Source of the DNA: Dactylococcopsis salina PCC 8305
GTDB taxonomy: Bacteria; Cyanobacteriota; Cyanobacteriia; Cyanobacteriales; Rubidibacteraceae
DNA: 64,000 nt
Assembly: GCF_000317615.1 (NCBI RefSeq)
Contig: NC_019780.1
Location: 3,059,840 to 3,123,839, forward strand
Reading direction: 5' to 3'
The translations under genes were made by a program, and so were the position numbers. Under the pieces are notes generated by a model. The model had not been told where the DNA came from. It saw only the letters and a program-made list of their open reading frames with translations, and did no database searches. Below, piece after piece: positions 17,202 through 26,472 of the stretch; position 1 is the first letter of the stretch, and each line of letters opens with the position of its first letter.

Positions 17202-17522
17202 TTAAGATTGTTATCAGTATGGAAAATCATCGTCGAAGCTAATCCAGAACTCCCAGAAGGGGGGGAGGTAACTATGCCCTTGCCACAAGCCTTTTTAGAA
17301 TGGGAACAACAAGTTGAAGAACGCGGGAAAAAAGCAGAAGCCCAATCGCTAGTCTGGCGACTAATTTCACGGCGCTTTGGAGACATTCCTTCCTCCGTTC
17401 AAACCCAGATTGAGGAGTTAGAGATTGAGGAAACTGAAGCCCTTGCGGAAGCTCTGTTGGATTTTACCTCGATCGATAATCTTCAGCGTTGGTTACAACA
17501 GAATGAGGGAGGAACAGAATAA
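17202..17522 (+). pseudogene. DUF4351 domain fragment (C-terminal part of an Rpn-type nuclease gene)
   Basis: About 105 codons without a convincing start: the frame opens just after the TCATTAGT-type repeat at 17163-17200 and would need TTG as initiator. The C-terminal half (LVWRLISRRFGDIPSSVQTQ, IEELEIEETEALAEALLDF, NLQRWLQQ) is a DUF4351 domain, which normally follows a PD-(D/E)XK domain in Rpn/transposase-like nucleases of cyanobacteria. The nuclease domain is missing. It is most likely a 5'-truncated remnant; a small expressed protein from a TTG start cannot be ruled out. Confidence 0.6.
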
Positions 17523-17525
17523 TAA

Positions 17526-18707
17526 TTATTTCTGAATTAAAGCAATGATTTTTTTCGCGGCTCGATCGACCACTCCCCTTCCTCCTAATCCCTCTCGCAC
17601 TCGTTGATATTCGGTTAACATTTTCTCCCGTTTTTTATCATCAGTTAATAAAGTTATCGCTTCTTCTACAACGCGAGAAACCGTTGCTTTTTCTTGTAAT
17701 AATTCAGGGACAATTGCTTGATTTAAGACTAAATTAGTGGGGGAAATAAAGGGAACGGAAAAGTTTAAAAACGTTCGTCCTAGCCACATTGTCATCGGAT
17801 TAACCCGATATAAAACCACTTGCGGCACATTTAATAAGGCTAATTCTAAGTTAACTGTTCCTGATTTTGTAATTGCTAAATCCGCAGCGGCGATCGCGCT
17901 TAAGGTATCTTCTGGAATAATCTTGATAGAGAGAGCATAGGCTTTAATCGCTTTTTGAATCACCCTTGCCAATTCTGGCGTTGATAAAGGCAACAGAAAC
18001 TGTATCTCTGGCAATTTTTGCTGTAATACTGCTGCTGCTTCTAAAATCACTGGCAATAGATATTCAATTTCTTGCTGACGAGAGGCTGGAACTAAGGTGA
18101 CAATCTTCTCTGATTGCCCAATTTCTAGCGTTTGTCGGGCTTCTTGGCGAGTGGGTGCGGTTGCCATGCGATCGAGCAATGGATGACCCACCCAAGTCAC
18201 ATTCACCCCTTGCTTTGCAAAAAATCGCGCTTCTTCTGGAAAGACTGCCAATAAGTAATCACTCACATCCGCGATCGCTTTCGCATCACCCAAAAAAGGC
18301 GACCAAACCCACGCTTGGGGAGCGATATAATAAACAATTGGTAACTGTGGGAGATACCGACGAACATAATTCCCGATCGCCAGATTCGGTCCCATATAAT
18401 CAATCAACACCAACACATCAGGGGGAGATGCTCTTAAAAACGCCTTTGCTTTTCGTTGAACTTGCCAGGTGGGAATCACAAACGGAAGCGACTCCAAAAG
18501 CCCAACCGAACCAATATTGGTGGTATTTCCCAATAAAGTTGCACCCGCTTTCGCCATGCGTTCCCCTCCCAAAGCAAAGATTTCTAGGGGGAAATTAGAG
18601 GCTTGGGCTTGTTGATAAAGGGATTCTACCAGTAACGCCCCCTGTAAATCCCCAGATACCTCTCCTGTGCTGATAAATATCCGTAAAACAGACCTATCGG
18701 TTGCCAT
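17526..18707 (-). CDS. lpxB: Lipid-A-disaccharide synthase
   Basis: This 393-residue GT19 family enzyme joins UDP-diacylglucosamine and lipid X to the lipid A disaccharide. Typical stretches are RIFISTGEVSGDLQGALLVE at the start, LVLIDYMGPNLAIG, YYIAPQAWVWSP, SDYLLAVFPEEARFF and the C-terminal donor-site region DLAITKSGTVNLELALLNVP with VVLYRVNP. The ATG overlaps the lpxA stop (TAATG), indicating translational coupling. It is the last gene of the lpxC-fabZ-lpxA-lpxB cluster. Confidence 0.95.
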   Translation of the reverse strand: MATDRSVLRIFISTGEVSGDLQGALLVESLYQQAQASNFPLEIFALGGERMAKAGATLLGNTTNIGSVGLLESLPFVIPTWQVQRKAKAFLRASPPDVLVLIDYMGPNLAIGNYVRRYLPQLPIVYYIAPQAWVWSPFLGDAKAIADVSDYLLAVFPEEARFFAKQGVNVTWVGHPLLDRMATAPTRQEARQTLEIGQSEKIVTLVPASRQQEIEYLLPVILEAAAVLQQKLPEIQFLLPLSTPELARVIQKAIKAYALSIKIIPEDTLSAIAAADLAITKSGTVNLELALLNVPQVVLYRVNPMTMWLGRTFLNFSVPFISPTNLVLNQAIVPELLQEKATVSRVVEEAITLLTDDKKREKMLTEYQRVREGLGGRGVVDRAAKKIIALIQK

Positions 18708-19498
18708 TATCCCCCTTTTGGGGTTAATCCCCGACGATTGTTATCTCTTGCCTTCTGTATGAAATTATAGAGATGTTGGGTCGGTTCTGAAGAACCTTCT
18801 AGGTGTTCTAACGCTTCTTCTAAACCATAGCCCGATCGATATAAAATTCGGAAGGCTTTTTTGAGTTCCGTAATCTCCTCACTGCTGTAACCGCGTCGTT
18901 TCAGACCAATTAAATTGAGCGATCGCACTCTGGCGGGGTTTCCCGCAACCAATAGAAAAGGAGGAACATCTCGATCGATGCGACTCATCCCACCAATCAT
19001 CGCCAACCGTCCAATATGAACAAACTGATGAATCCCCAACACACCGCCGATCGTCGCCTTTTCCTCAATGTGAACATGACCTGCTAACGCCACATTATTC
19101 GCAATCACCACTTCATCCCCAATTACACAGTTATGGGCAACATGAACACAAGCCATTAGTAACGTGCGATTACCCACTTGTGTGATTTCTCCCTGATCCG
19201 TTGCCCGATTAATGGTGACATATTCTCGAATCAGATTATCATCACCGATTCTCACCCAACTTTCAGCCCCTTGATACTTTAAGTCTTGAGGCTCTAAACC
19301 GATAACAGCGCCTGGAAAAATGCGATTATTTGCGCCAATTTCGGTGGGGCCTTCAATCACCACATGAGACCCAATTGTTGTTTGAGCGCCAATTTTAACC
19401 TTGTCTCCAATGACCGCATAAGCGCCAATTTTGACATTCGGTGCAATTTCCGAGTCCTCAGAAATTACAGCAGTGGGATGAATTAATGATGTACCCAC
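18707..19498 (-). CDS. lpxA: UDP-N-acetylglucosamine acyltransferase
   Basis: This 263-residue acyltransferase adds the 3-hydroxyacyl chain from ACP to UDP-GlcNAc, the first step of lipid A synthesis. It consists of left-handed beta-helix hexapeptide repeats (IAPNVKIGAYAVIGDKVKIG, THIGSHVVIEG-like units) with the catalytic His in MACVHVAHNCVIGDEVVIAN, and a C-terminal helical domain ending in a KARDNN region. Length is standard. It is separated from fabZ by 11 bp and overlaps lpxB by one base. Confidence 0.95.
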   Translation of the reverse strand: MGTSLIHPTAVISEDSEIAPNVKIGAYAVIGDKVKIGAQTTIGSHVVIEGPTEIGANNRIFPGAVIGLEPQDLKYQGAESWVRIGDDNLIREYVTINRATDQGEITQVGNRTLLMACVHVAHNCVIGDEVVIANNVALAGHVHIEEKATIGGVLGIHQFVHIGRLAMIGGMSRIDRDVPPFLLVAGNPARVRSLNLIGLKRRGYSSEEITELKKAFRILYRSGYGLEEALEHLEGSSEPTQHLYNFIQKARDNNRRGLTPKGG

Positions 19499-19509
19499 AA
19501 ACCCTCCCC

Positions 19510-20013
19510 TTATTCAAACAAGGAAAATAGCATCACTCCTTCCGCCGCTACTTGGTCATCCACAGTAGCGCGTCCCTGCATTTTTCCAAAGCCTCGTCTG
19601 AAAGATAACAACTCTACCGTCATTATTAACTGATCACCTGGAACAACAGGACGACGGAAACGGATTTTATCAATTCCCGCAAACGCAAAGAAACTCCCCT
19701 CCATTCCTGGCAATTGAGTTAAGACAACTCCTCCCACTTGCGCCATTGCTTCCACAATCAAAACCCCTGGCATAATCGGACGATTGGGAATATGTCCTTG
19801 AAAATGAGGCTCATTAAATGTGACATTTTTCAGTCCGACCGCACTTTCACCTGGAACATAATCAATAATACGATCGACGAGAGCGAACGGATAACGATGG
19901 GGAAGGAGTTTTTGGATTTCCTCAACGGTATAAACTGTTTTCGCTTTAGCTTGGGATGCGGCGGAAGTGTTCTCAGAGTCGAGATGAGTCGGTTCGGAAG
20001 TTACTGAAGACAT
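19510..20013 (-). CDS. fabZ: 3-hydroxyacyl-[ACP] dehydratase FabZ
   Basis: FabZ dehydrates 3-hydroxyacyl-ACP in fatty acid elongation and competes with LpxA for the same substrate, which explains its place in this cluster. The hot-dog fold signature includes [20 protein letters not shown] (catalytic His) and [20 protein letters not shown] (catalytic Glu), then [20 protein letters not shown]. An upstream ATG at 20064 would add 17 residues of unlikely character; [18 protein letters not shown] from 20013 is preferred. The roughly 30-residue Ser/Thr/Ala-rich lead before the domain is slightly longer than in E. coli. Confidence 0.94.
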   Translation of the reverse strand: MSSVTSEPTHLDSENTSAASQAKAKTVYTVEEIQKLLPHRYPFALVDRIIDYVPGESAVGLKNVTFNEPHFQGHIPNRPIMPGVLIVEAMAQVGGVVLTQLPGMEGSFFAFAGIDKIRFRRPVVPGDQLIMTVELLSFRRGFGKMQGRATVDDQVAAEGVMLFSLFE

Positions 20014-20119
20014 GGTAATGGTTGATCTAAAAAGAATGAATAATTTACGATTTGCAGTTAACAATGGAGTGACCCATTAGATTCAGACAAGCGCTCAATG
20101 GATTATTTACTCTATCGTG

Positions 20120-20971
20120 TTAGTTGTCTATTGTACAGGTGGACGTGGCTAACTGTTGCGCCAAACGAATGTGTAAACGATGACTGGCTTTGTAGGCGAA
20201 AATATGCGCTTGAGGAAGTGTTCCCAAAAGACTTAAATCGCCCACTAAATCTAACAGTTTATGACGAACTGGCTCGTTTGCAAACCGTAACGGCGGATTT
20301 AACCACCCAGTCTCATTACACACCAAAGCATTTTCGAGGCTTCCTCCTTTGATTAATCCCCCTTGACGCAATGCTTCGATTTGTTCGGCGAGGACAAAGG
20401 TTCTTGCGGGTGCGATCGCGCTGTGATAGCTTTCTCGGTGGGGATGCCAGGTTTTCCACTGTTCACCAATCGCAGACACGGGAAAATCAATGCCATAACT
20501 CAATTGTGTTTCGGTTGCAGGAAAAGCCGCCACGATCGCATCTTTTTCTTGTACCCAGACGGGAGAGTTTAGACGTAGAGGGGAGAGTTTTTCCTTCTCC
20601 CCATAAGTTAACCCCGCTTGTTGAATCTTCTCCACCCAGGTTTTCGCTGATCCGTCCAATAAGGGAACTTCTGAACCATTAATTTCGATTCTGGCGTTAT
20701 CAACTCCCTCTCCAACCAACGCCGAAAGTAAATGTTCCACCGTCCGTACTTTTGCCTGACCATTCGCCAATTCTGTTGACATTTCGGTGCGACTAACCGC
20801 GTTCACTGTCGCTGTAATCATAGGATGTTCGGGTAAATCAGTGCGAACAAAATAGCGCCCTTCATTTGCTGCTGCTGATTTTACGGTTACGGTAATTGCT
20901 TCTCCACTGTGTAGCCCAATTCCTGAAACAGAAAAAGACTGATCGATCGTTGTTTGTTGTTCCTGATTCAT
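20120..20971 (-). CDS. lpxC: UDP-3-O-acyl-N-acetylglucosamine deacetylase
   Basis: This 283-residue zinc deacetylase catalyses the committed step of lipid A synthesis. The motifs are [40 protein letters not shown] (zinc His), [38 protein letters not shown], and [19 protein letters not shown] (zinc His and Asp) followed by the [12 protein letters not shown] helix. It heads the lpxC-fabZ-lpxA-lpxB cluster, 107 bp upstream of the fabZ start. The ABC permease gene ends 18 bp upstream on the same strand, so read-through from there is possible. Confidence 0.95.
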   Translation of the reverse strand: MNQEQQTTIDQSFSVSGIGLHSGEAITVTVKSAAANEGRYFVRTDLPEHPMITATVNAVSRTEMSTELANGQAKVRTVEHLLSALVGEGVDNARIEINGSEVPLLDGSAKTWVEKIQQAGLTYGEKEKLSPLRLNSPVWVQEKDAIVAAFPATETQLSYGIDFPVSAIGEQWKTWHPHRESYHSAIAPARTFVLAEQIEALRQGGLIKGGSLENALVCNETGWLNPPLRFANEPVRHKLLDLVGDLSLLGTLPQAHIFAYKASHRLHIRLAQQLATSTCTIDN

Positions 20972-20989
20972 GGGTGATTTATCCTACTT

Positions 20990-22015
20990 TTAGTATCGAA
21001 TCCGAGGATCAATATAAGCGTTAATGATATCAATTAAAATACTGGCTAAAACCACGATCGCGCCGAAAAAGACCATAATTCCTTGAACGGTGGGATAATC
21101 TCGTAAGGAAATCGCCTCATACAACCGATTTCCTAATCCTGGCCAAGAAAAGGTAACTTCCGTTAAAACCGCACCACTGAGTAACGCAGCAAAGGTTAAT
21201 CCTAAGACAGTAATCACAGGAATTAAAGCATTGCGGAACGCATGAGCGAATAAAATCCGTCTTTCTGATAATCCTCGCGCTCTCGCAGCCTCCACATAAT
21301 CCGCTTGTAAGGTTTGTTTGAGATTAACGCGGACAATGCGTTCAAAAATCCCACTGAGGAGTAATCCTAATGTCAAACTTGGGAGTGTCAAATAGTAAAG
21401 TGCGGTGAAAAACTGTTCTAGATTTCCTTGTAAAAGACTATCAATGGTGTAAAGCCCTGTGATATCGGAAGGAGTGGGGGCGCTAATGGGAAAGCGTGTT
21501 CCCAGAGGAAACCAACCCAGTTGAACCGCAAACACTAATTGTAGGAGCATTCCCACCCAAAATAAAGGGAGTGCATAGGTAATGACACCAAATAATCGTC
21601 CCATTGCATCTATGATAGTTCCCGATCGAGCTGCTGCGATCATTCCCACTCCCACACCAATTAACAGCGCGATCGCCATACTAAACAAAGATAATTCCAC
21701 TGTTGCTGGAAAATAATCTTGGATCACCCCCCAAACTGATAAACCGCGACTGGTGAGGGAGTTTCCTAAATCTAACTGTAATAAATCCCCTAAATAATTC
21801 AAATATTGCCATAATAATGGCTGATTTAGTCCTAATTGTTCTCTCAATGCTTCTTTCGCTGCTTCTGGCGCTCTTGCTCCTAAAATCGCATCTGCGGGAT
21901 CGCCCGGTGTGGCTCGTAGTAAGAGGAAAACAAGGGTGGTAATTGTCCACAACATTAAAGGAGCAAGGAGCAGACGGACGAAAATGTAATAGCGAAGGGC
22001 TTTGGCGCGAGACAT
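20990..22015 (-). CDS. DppB/OppB-type ABC transporter permease
   Basis: This inner-membrane permease has six predicted transmembrane segments, starting RLLLAPLMLWTITTLVFLLL, then LFSMAIALLIGVGVGMIAAA, ITYALPLFWVGMLLQLVFAV, and further helices to the end. The family signature RATPGDPA follows the first helix, and the EAA loop is YVEAARARGLSERRILFAHA with FRNALIPVITVLG. It is typical of oligopeptide, nickel or glutathione importers. ATG at 22081 would add 22 residues; MSRAKALRYYIFVR from 22015 looks natural. No ATPase, partner permease or binding protein is adjacent, so the rest of the transporter is elsewhere. Confidence 0.9.
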   Translation of the reverse strand: MSRAKALRYYIFVRLLLAPLMLWTITTLVFLLLRATPGDPADAILGARAPEAAKEALREQLGLNQPLLWQYLNYLGDLLQLDLGNSLTSRGLSVWGVIQDYFPATVELSLFSMAIALLIGVGVGMIAAARSGTIIDAMGRLFGVITYALPLFWVGMLLQLVFAVQLGWFPLGTRFPISAPTPSDITGLYTIDSLLQGNLEQFFTALYYLTLPSLTLGLLLSGIFERIVRVNLKQTLQADYVEAARARGLSERRILFAHAFRNALIPVITVLGLTFAALLSGAVLTEVTFSWPGLGNRLYEAISLRDYPTVQGIMVFFGAIVVLASILIDIINAYIDPRIRY

Positions 22016-22131
22016 ATTGATTGATCCTACTACGGTTAATCTGTGACCAGTTCTAGGTGGAGTTAAATGATCAGATTTCACACTCTGGCATATAGCATAA
22101 TAGAACTGAATGCAATCTCAATAAAATAACT

Positions 22132-22296
22132 ATGCCTACAGTTGAATTTAAAAATGGTGAGATCAAAGACATCCCTGATGATCAGATGAGAGCTTTTCTT
22201 GATGAGAACAAACATTTGATCCGTGAGCGTCGATCGCCCAGAAGACGAGCAATGCTTGGAGACACTTCCGTTAGACGGGCTAGTACATCAAAATAA
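22132..22296 (+). CDS. Small hypothetical protein, 54 residues
   Basis: The frame reads MPTVEFKNGEIKDIPDDQMR and continues AFLDENKHLIRERRSPRRRA to a stop at 22296. A short acidic N-terminal beta-type segment followed by a basic, Arg-rich tail suggests a real product rather than noise, but I do not recognise the family. It is divergent from the ABC permease gene. There is no clear ribosome binding site (AATAAAATAACT precedes the ATG). Confidence 0.45.
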   Translation: MPTVEFKNGEIKDIPDDQMRAFLDENKHLIRERRSPRRRAMLGDTSVRRASTSK

Positions 22297-22493
22297 CGTT
22301 TACATTTCTATCAATAAACTGAGAAATTCCCTGTTGACATTCGTCTATTGTGTCTGAATACTCAACTTTACAGTTTCTAAAAAAACGATAATTCGTTTTT
22401 AAATCATCATTTGGGCGTTCTCGGTATTCTTCTTCTTTACCCAGTAGGGTGGGCAATGCCCACCCTACAAGGCGGCGGTGAATTTTTCTGGGT
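22280..22493 (-). other. Unrecognised open segment and GC-rich palindrome
   Basis: On the reverse strand about 50 codons are open (KEEEYRERPNDDLKTNYRFF, then RNCKVEYSDTIDECQQGISQ and a stop at 22280), with no start of its own. It may be the tail of a lost gene. At 22442-22470 lies the palindrome GTAGGGTGGGCAATGCCCACCCTAC, a repeat type often seen in cyanobacteria. The trpF stop follows at 22494. Confidence 0.35.
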
Positions 22494-23135
22494 TCAAAGC
22501 TCGTATTCTTTTTTCCATATCACCTTAAACAAATTTGCGACTAAGTGTAAGTCTTTATTACCTGGAGATTGTTCGACACCACTAGAAAGATCAATTCCGT
22601 CAGGTTGTGTCATTTTTAAAGCACGTTGGATGTTATTGGGATTTAAACCACCAGCCAGAAACCAAGGACGAGGGGAGGTAAAACCTTTGAGTAGTTCCCA
22701 GTTAAAAGTCTTCCCTGTTCCTCCTAACTGTTGTGGCGCATAAGCATCAAATAAAAATGTATCTACTACGTCAGCGTAGATTTTAGTTTGATCAAGAGAG
22801 TCTGAGGTTTTCACCGCGATCGCTTTAATCAGTTCTACATCAGGGAGTTGAGAGCGCAATTGTTGACAAAATTGGGGAGATTCCAGTCCATGTAATTGTA
22901 CCCCTGTTAACTGGGTTTGTTGTACGATCGAGATGATTTCTGGGAGATCAGTATTGGCAAAAACACCAATACGAGAGACAGTAGGAGGGAGATTAGACGT
23001 AATCGCACCGATCGTTTCAGGAAGAAGATAACGGGGAGATTTTCTCACACAAATAAATCCCAGCGCTGTTGCTCCCAACTGCGCGATCGCGCGTCCTTGT
23101 TCGAGGTTAGTTATGCCACAGATTTTAATTCGCAT
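22494..23135 (-). CDS. trpF: Phosphoribosylanthranilate isomerase
   Basis: This 213-residue TIM-barrel enzyme of tryptophan synthesis catalyses the Amadori rearrangement of phosphoribosylanthranilate. Typical motifs are MRIKICGITNLEQGRAIAQL (catalytic Cys), GFICVRKSPRYL, IGVFANTDLPEI, LTGVQLHGLESPQFCQQL, DTFLFDAYAPQQLGGTGKTF (catalytic Asp) and PWFLAGGLNPNNI, ending DGIDLSSGVEQSPGNKD. No other trp biosynthesis gene is adjacent, as is usual in cyanobacteria, where these genes are scattered. Confidence 0.96.
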   Translation of the reverse strand: MRIKICGITNLEQGRAIAQLGATALGFICVRKSPRYLLPETIGAITSNLPPTVSRIGVFANTDLPEIISIVQQTQLTGVQLHGLESPQFCQQLRSQLPDVELIKAIAVKTSDSLDQTKIYADVVDTFLFDAYAPQQLGGTGKTFNWELLKGFTSPRPWFLAGGLNPNNIQRALKMTQPDGIDLSSGVEQSPGNKDLHLVANLFKVIWKKEYEL

Positions 23136-23257
23136 TTGTTCAGAAATATGAATTAGTGTAAATAGATCGTTACTTTAAGCGGGTCAAAAATAGTTTAATG
23201 AATAAATTTCTTTATAATTTCCTTAATTATCAAGTTTTAGGAGTAAAAAGTTAATAA

Positions 23258-23530
23258 ATGTTAAATTTAATTGCCGCTATTCAATCTAGCACGCCAACAA
23301 CGGTTTCTTGGAGTCCCAATGTCGCTCTTGTAATGATTCTCTGTAATGTGTTTAGCATTGCGATCGGTCGTTTTGCCATAAAAAACTATGGTGGGGGTCC
23401 AGAACTTCCCTTTCCTAAACCTGCAATTTTACAAGGATTTGGCGTACCAGAACTTCTCGCCACTGTTAGTTTTGGTCATGTTCTCGGCGCTGGAGCAATT
23501 TTAGGATTAGCGAACGCCGGCGCCCTTTAA
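23258..23530 (+). CDS. psaK: Photosystem I reaction centre subunit PsaK
   Basis: This 90-residue thylakoid membrane subunit of photosystem I binds chlorophyll at the periphery of the complex. Two transmembrane helices are visible: VALVMILCNVFSIAIGRFAI near residues 22-42 and VPELLATVSFGHVLGAGAIL near 63-85, joined by the conserved stromal loop KNYGGGPELPFPKP. The short N-terminal stretch MLNLIAAIQSSTPTTVSW resembles the cleavable leader of cyanobacterial PsaK. It is monocistronic. Confidence 0.95.
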   Translation: MLNLIAAIQSSTPTTVSWSPNVALVMILCNVFSIAIGRFAIKNYGGGPELPFPKPAILQGFGVPELLATVSFGHVLGAGAILGLANAGAL

Positions 23531-23706
23531 CATCTCAAAAGTAGGTTGGGTGGAGCGAAGCGAAACCCAACACCAATTAATCATCATTGTACAGACGTTC
23601 CATGGAACGTCTGTACATTAGTCATTGGAAAACAAATAACAAAGGATAAAAATGTAGGTTGGGTGGAGCGAAGCGAAACCCAACACCAACCTACAAGGTG
23701 GAACTC
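23531..23706. repeat. Intergenic repeat cluster after psaK
   Basis: Two copies of the GTAGGTTGGGTGGAGCGAAG...GAAACCCAACACC hairpin family lie at 23541-23577 and 23653-23687, with the perfect palindrome AGACGTTCCATGGAACGTCT at 23593-23612 between them. Open frames here arise only from the repeats. Confidence 0.8.
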
Positions 23707-23844
23707 TGGTTGGGTTTCGTCTCCTTCTGCGCTTTGGCGTTTCATCGCCGCGATCACCTTTCCACCAATGACAAAACAGCGAATATCCGCACCTTTCGCC
23801 TCTTTAATCAACTCTTGCACCAGAATGTTTGCATCTAAACCCCA
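23707..23844 (-). pseudogene. RimK-like ATP-grasp gene fragment
   Basis: About 46 codons read [20 protein letters not shown] then [20 protein letters not shown], a clear match to the ATP-grasp core of RimK-type ribosomal protein S6 modification ligases (usually ANILVQEFIKEAxGxDIRCFVV). Similarity ends at one side in the GTAGGTTGGG repeat cluster and at the other in unrelated sequence upstream of the antiporter gene. It is a fragment with no chance of activity. Confidence 0.7.
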
Positions 23845-23941
23845 CTCAGTAATAATATTGATTTTGTTGGTTGACTTGAACCAGTTGTAAAATCTCAACT
23901 TTTCAACTCCCGTTCTTACGCCTCACTTTTCTTTTGATATT

Positions 23942-25510
23942 ATGGCACTCGAAAATGTTGTCGGTGAAGCGCCCCTTCAGGAACATTTAAAACAGTTTCT
24001 ACTGGTTCTTTCTGTTGCTTTAGGTGTAGCGGCTGCGTCTCGTTCTTTCTCTCGCTTTCGTGATATTCCCTACACCCTTTTATTAGTCATTGTTGGTTTA
24101 ATTCTGGCTCTATTAGATGTACGATTAATTAATGTTCCGCCAGAAGTCACACTGTTTATTTTTCTCCCTCCTCTATTATTAAAAACTGCTCTCGATTTAA
24201 ACTGGTCTTTAGTTAAACATGACATAACTATTGTTTTTCTTTGTTCCACGATCGGGGTTTTCTTAACCATTACTGGGGTGACAATTACCCTCACCAGTTT
24301 AACAGAAATCTCCCCTTTAATTGCCCTTTTAGCTGGAGCAAGTTTGTCCGCCACCGCGCCAGCGCCAATTACTGCTTTGTTCGGACGTTTAGGGGTAAAT
24401 CAGCGTTTAGTTGCTCTGACTGATGGGGAAAATTTATTTAGTGTTGCGATCGCAATTGGCGCATTTGTTTTAGTAATGGACTTACCCACTGACTTAAATT
24501 TCGCCTCAATTAATCTCATTCCCATCTTAGAAAATGTGGCAAAATTAGCAGGAATTGGTTTAGTGATGGGGGGAATAATTGGACTGATTTTTTCTTATCT
24601 CATTCATCGTTCTGACTTGCGATTTATTGGACGTTCTCTGCTTCTCGTTGCGTCTTATGGAACGTATTTGTTAACCGAAGAATTAGGTGGATCAGGAGTA
24701 GTCGCTGTAATTGTGACAGGTTTTATTTTAGGAACGTATGGCGTTTCGGAAATGAATCCGCATAAGAAGGAGGTATTATCAGAGTTTCTCGGATTTGTTG
24801 CTTTCTTGGTGAACTCGATCGTGTTTTTACTCATCGGGGATAAGATTAATTTTAGTAACTTAGGCGATAATCTCTATCCAATTCTGATCGGAATTGTTAC
24901 GGTTTTAATTACCCGCGCGATCGCGATTTATGGAACTACCTATTTCGGAAATCAATTGGGATATAGTAACATTAAACTATCAGAACAAACCGTTCTTTGG
25001 TGGTCAGGTTTACGGGGATCAATTTCGATCGCCCTTGCGTTAAGTGTTCCCATTGTTTTAGTACAAAGTCAGACCTTAGAAGCTGTCGTTTTCGGAGTCG
25101 TTTTATTTACGTTATTAGTTCAGGGATTAAGCAGTAAATGGCTGTTGAAACGTTTAGGTTTTTTATACGAAGAACATTTGCAAGAAAAGTATTTACAACT
25201 GATTGCGCGAACCGTCGCCTTAAAACAGATTTTAACTCATCTCAATGAAGAAGAAATGACTCAACGCTGGGAAGTTGATCCACGATTTCATCAATATCGG
25301 AACTGTGTTGAAGAAGAATTAAAGCGACTGGAAAAAGAAATTGAAGATTATACCAATCAAAATCCTTCCCTAAAACAAGTCGCAAACGAACAACTGAAAC
25401 GAGAATTAATTGCCATGGAAACTGGAATTTATTCTGCGTTTGTCCAAAGCGGCTTACTCAGTGATCCACCGCCATTATTATTACCAGAAGTGCTACAAGA
25501 TCGAGCCTAA
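23942..25510 (+). CDS. Na+/H+ antiporter, CPA1 (NhaP) family
   Basis: This 522-residue protein has about twelve hydrophobic segments through residue 415 and a cytosolic C-terminal tail with predicted helices (EEELKRLEKEIEDYTNQNPS). Motifs include FLPPLLLKTALDLNW, LLAGASLSATAPAPITALFG, LTDGENLFSVAIAIGAFVLV (ion-binding ND-like position), GFVAFLVNSIVFLLIG and TVLWWSGLRGSISIALALSV. It would exchange Na+ (or K+) for H+ in the plasma membrane, useful for salt and pH homeostasis. It is convergent with the Uma2 gene, overlapping by four bases. Confidence 0.9.
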   Translation: MALENVVGEAPLQEHLKQFLLVLSVALGVAAASRSFSRFRDIPYTLLLVIVGLILALLDVRLINVPPEVTLFIFLPPLLLKTALDLNWSLVKHDITIVFLCSTIGVFLTITGVTITLTSLTEISPLIALLAGASLSATAPAPITALFGRLGVNQRLVALTDGENLFSVAIAIGAFVLVMDLPTDLNFASINLIPILENVAKLAGIGLVMGGIIGLIFSYLIHRSDLRFIGRSLLLVASYGTYLLTEELGGSGVVAVIVTGFILGTYGVSEMNPHKKEVLSEFLGFVAFLVNSIVFLLIGDKINFSNLGDNLYPILIGIVTVLITRAIAIYGTTYFGNQLGYSNIKLSEQTVLWWSGLRGSISIALALSVPIVLVQSQTLEAVVFGVVLFTLLVQGLSSKWLLKRLGFLYEEHLQEKYLQLIARTVALKQILTHLNEEEMTQRWEVDPRFHQYRNCVEEELKRLEKEIEDYTNQNPSLKQVANEQLKRELIAMETGIYSAFVQSGLLSDPPPLLLPEVLQDRA

Positions 25511-26238
25511 TTTTCTTCGGGTTCAATCCCGAAAGCGCGTAATTGAGCCGTGAGACGTTCCGCTCGATCGCGCTCTTTTTGTGCAATCTCGCGCTCTTTT
25601 TGTGCTAATTCTGTTCCCCACAATAATAACTCTTCTTGTTCATTCCACCAGCGCAACCAGTACCCTGTACGATGGCGGCGCGAACCTTCCCACACTCCCA
25701 AATATAAGTTTAATCCTGTAATCCAATAGCGTCCATTTTCATCAGGTTGTTGTATCTCATAAACTTGAGATGAATTTAACCGATAAACTTCTAATTCACC
25801 TGTAGCAATATCGAAAATAACATAGTGAGGAACTTGTAAAACTTGCTCATAAAAAAACCATTTTCCAGGGGGATAAGTGGGTTTGATAGAGTATTCTGTT
25901 CCCTCAGTTTCCGAGAGAAATTCCATCACAATTTTTGGAATCTCTCCCTGTAATTTTGGGGTATAGCTTCTTTCAATTGTTTCACGAGAGACCCAAGTTT
26001 GCGCTACATAAGCCCAATCGGGGGCTTTAACGACAATTTTGCCATCAACTACCGCACAGATGCCGTAATTGGTGCAAGTGAAACTGGTTTCCCCGAGATA
26101 GCCAGCAACGTCTAAACTATCACTAAGGGCTTCGGCGAGGGCGGGTTGAGCGATATTATCCACAGGATCATCGGGGAGAATGTAGTCTTGGGGGAGTTTT
26201 TCCCATTTTACTTCAGTGGGCGCGATCGGGCGATTCAT
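25507..26238 (-). CDS. Uma2 family (DUF820) PD-(D/E)XK nuclease-like protein
   Basis: This 243-residue protein belongs to the Uma2 group, abundant in cyanobacteria, with a restriction-endonuclease-like fold. Visible are VDGKIVVKAPDWAYVAQTWV with the PD motif, PKIVMEFLSETEGTEY for the E.....EY strand, and PGKWFFYEQVLQVPHYVIFD. A C-terminal charged helix (LAQKEREIAQKERDRAERLT) is common in the family. Family members are often suspected to be nucleases, but activity is largely untested. It ends four bases inside the antiporter gene on the other strand. Confidence 0.88.
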   Translation of the reverse strand: MNRPIAPTEVKWEKLPQDYILPDDPVDNIAQPALAEALSDSLDVAGYLGETSFTCTNYGICAVVDGKIVVKAPDWAYVAQTWVSRETIERSYTPKLQGEIPKIVMEFLSETEGTEYSIKPTYPPGKWFFYEQVLQVPHYVIFDIATGELEVYRLNSSQVYEIQQPDENGRYWITGLNLYLGVWEGSRRHRTGYWLRWWNEQEELLLWGTELAQKEREIAQKERDRAERLTAQLRAFGIEPEEN

Positions 26239-26288
26239 GGTTTAGTTTGTACTACAAGCGTGGTCAGTTTAATTGTATTCTCCATCTA

Positions 26289-26343
26289 TTGACGCTCTCC
26301 CGTTAAATCAAAGATTATAACGGGAGATTCTTGCTTCTAACTA
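26289..26343 (-). mobile_element. Right-end remnant of a TnpB-type (IS1341-like) element
   Basis: On the reverse strand the segment reads TAGTTAGAAGCAAGAATCTC followed by the hairpin CTCCCGTT/AACGGGAG and GAGCGTCA. The same sequence with two substitutions is at 33031-33084. This type of end follows tnpB in many cyanobacterial elements. Only the end and perhaps some tail (up to about 26460) remain; the word GGGAGTCTTCTCAGAA at 26437-26452 recurs at 31353-31368. Confidence 0.55.
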
Positions 26344-26472
26344 CTAGAAACCAGGTTTCCAGCAGACGAGTCCGCTTGCTCCAATTGTTCGGAAACAACT
26401 AAAGTAGACGTTGTAATCGACATAACAGAGATGATCTTGGGAGTCTTCTCAGAACGCTAGATAAAGCGGCGA

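Noticed and set aside
17526-20971. Many opposite-strand frames within lpx genes, dxs, recA and pnp
   Set aside because: They are shadows of strongly supported genes, lack recognisable motifs and overlap them fully.
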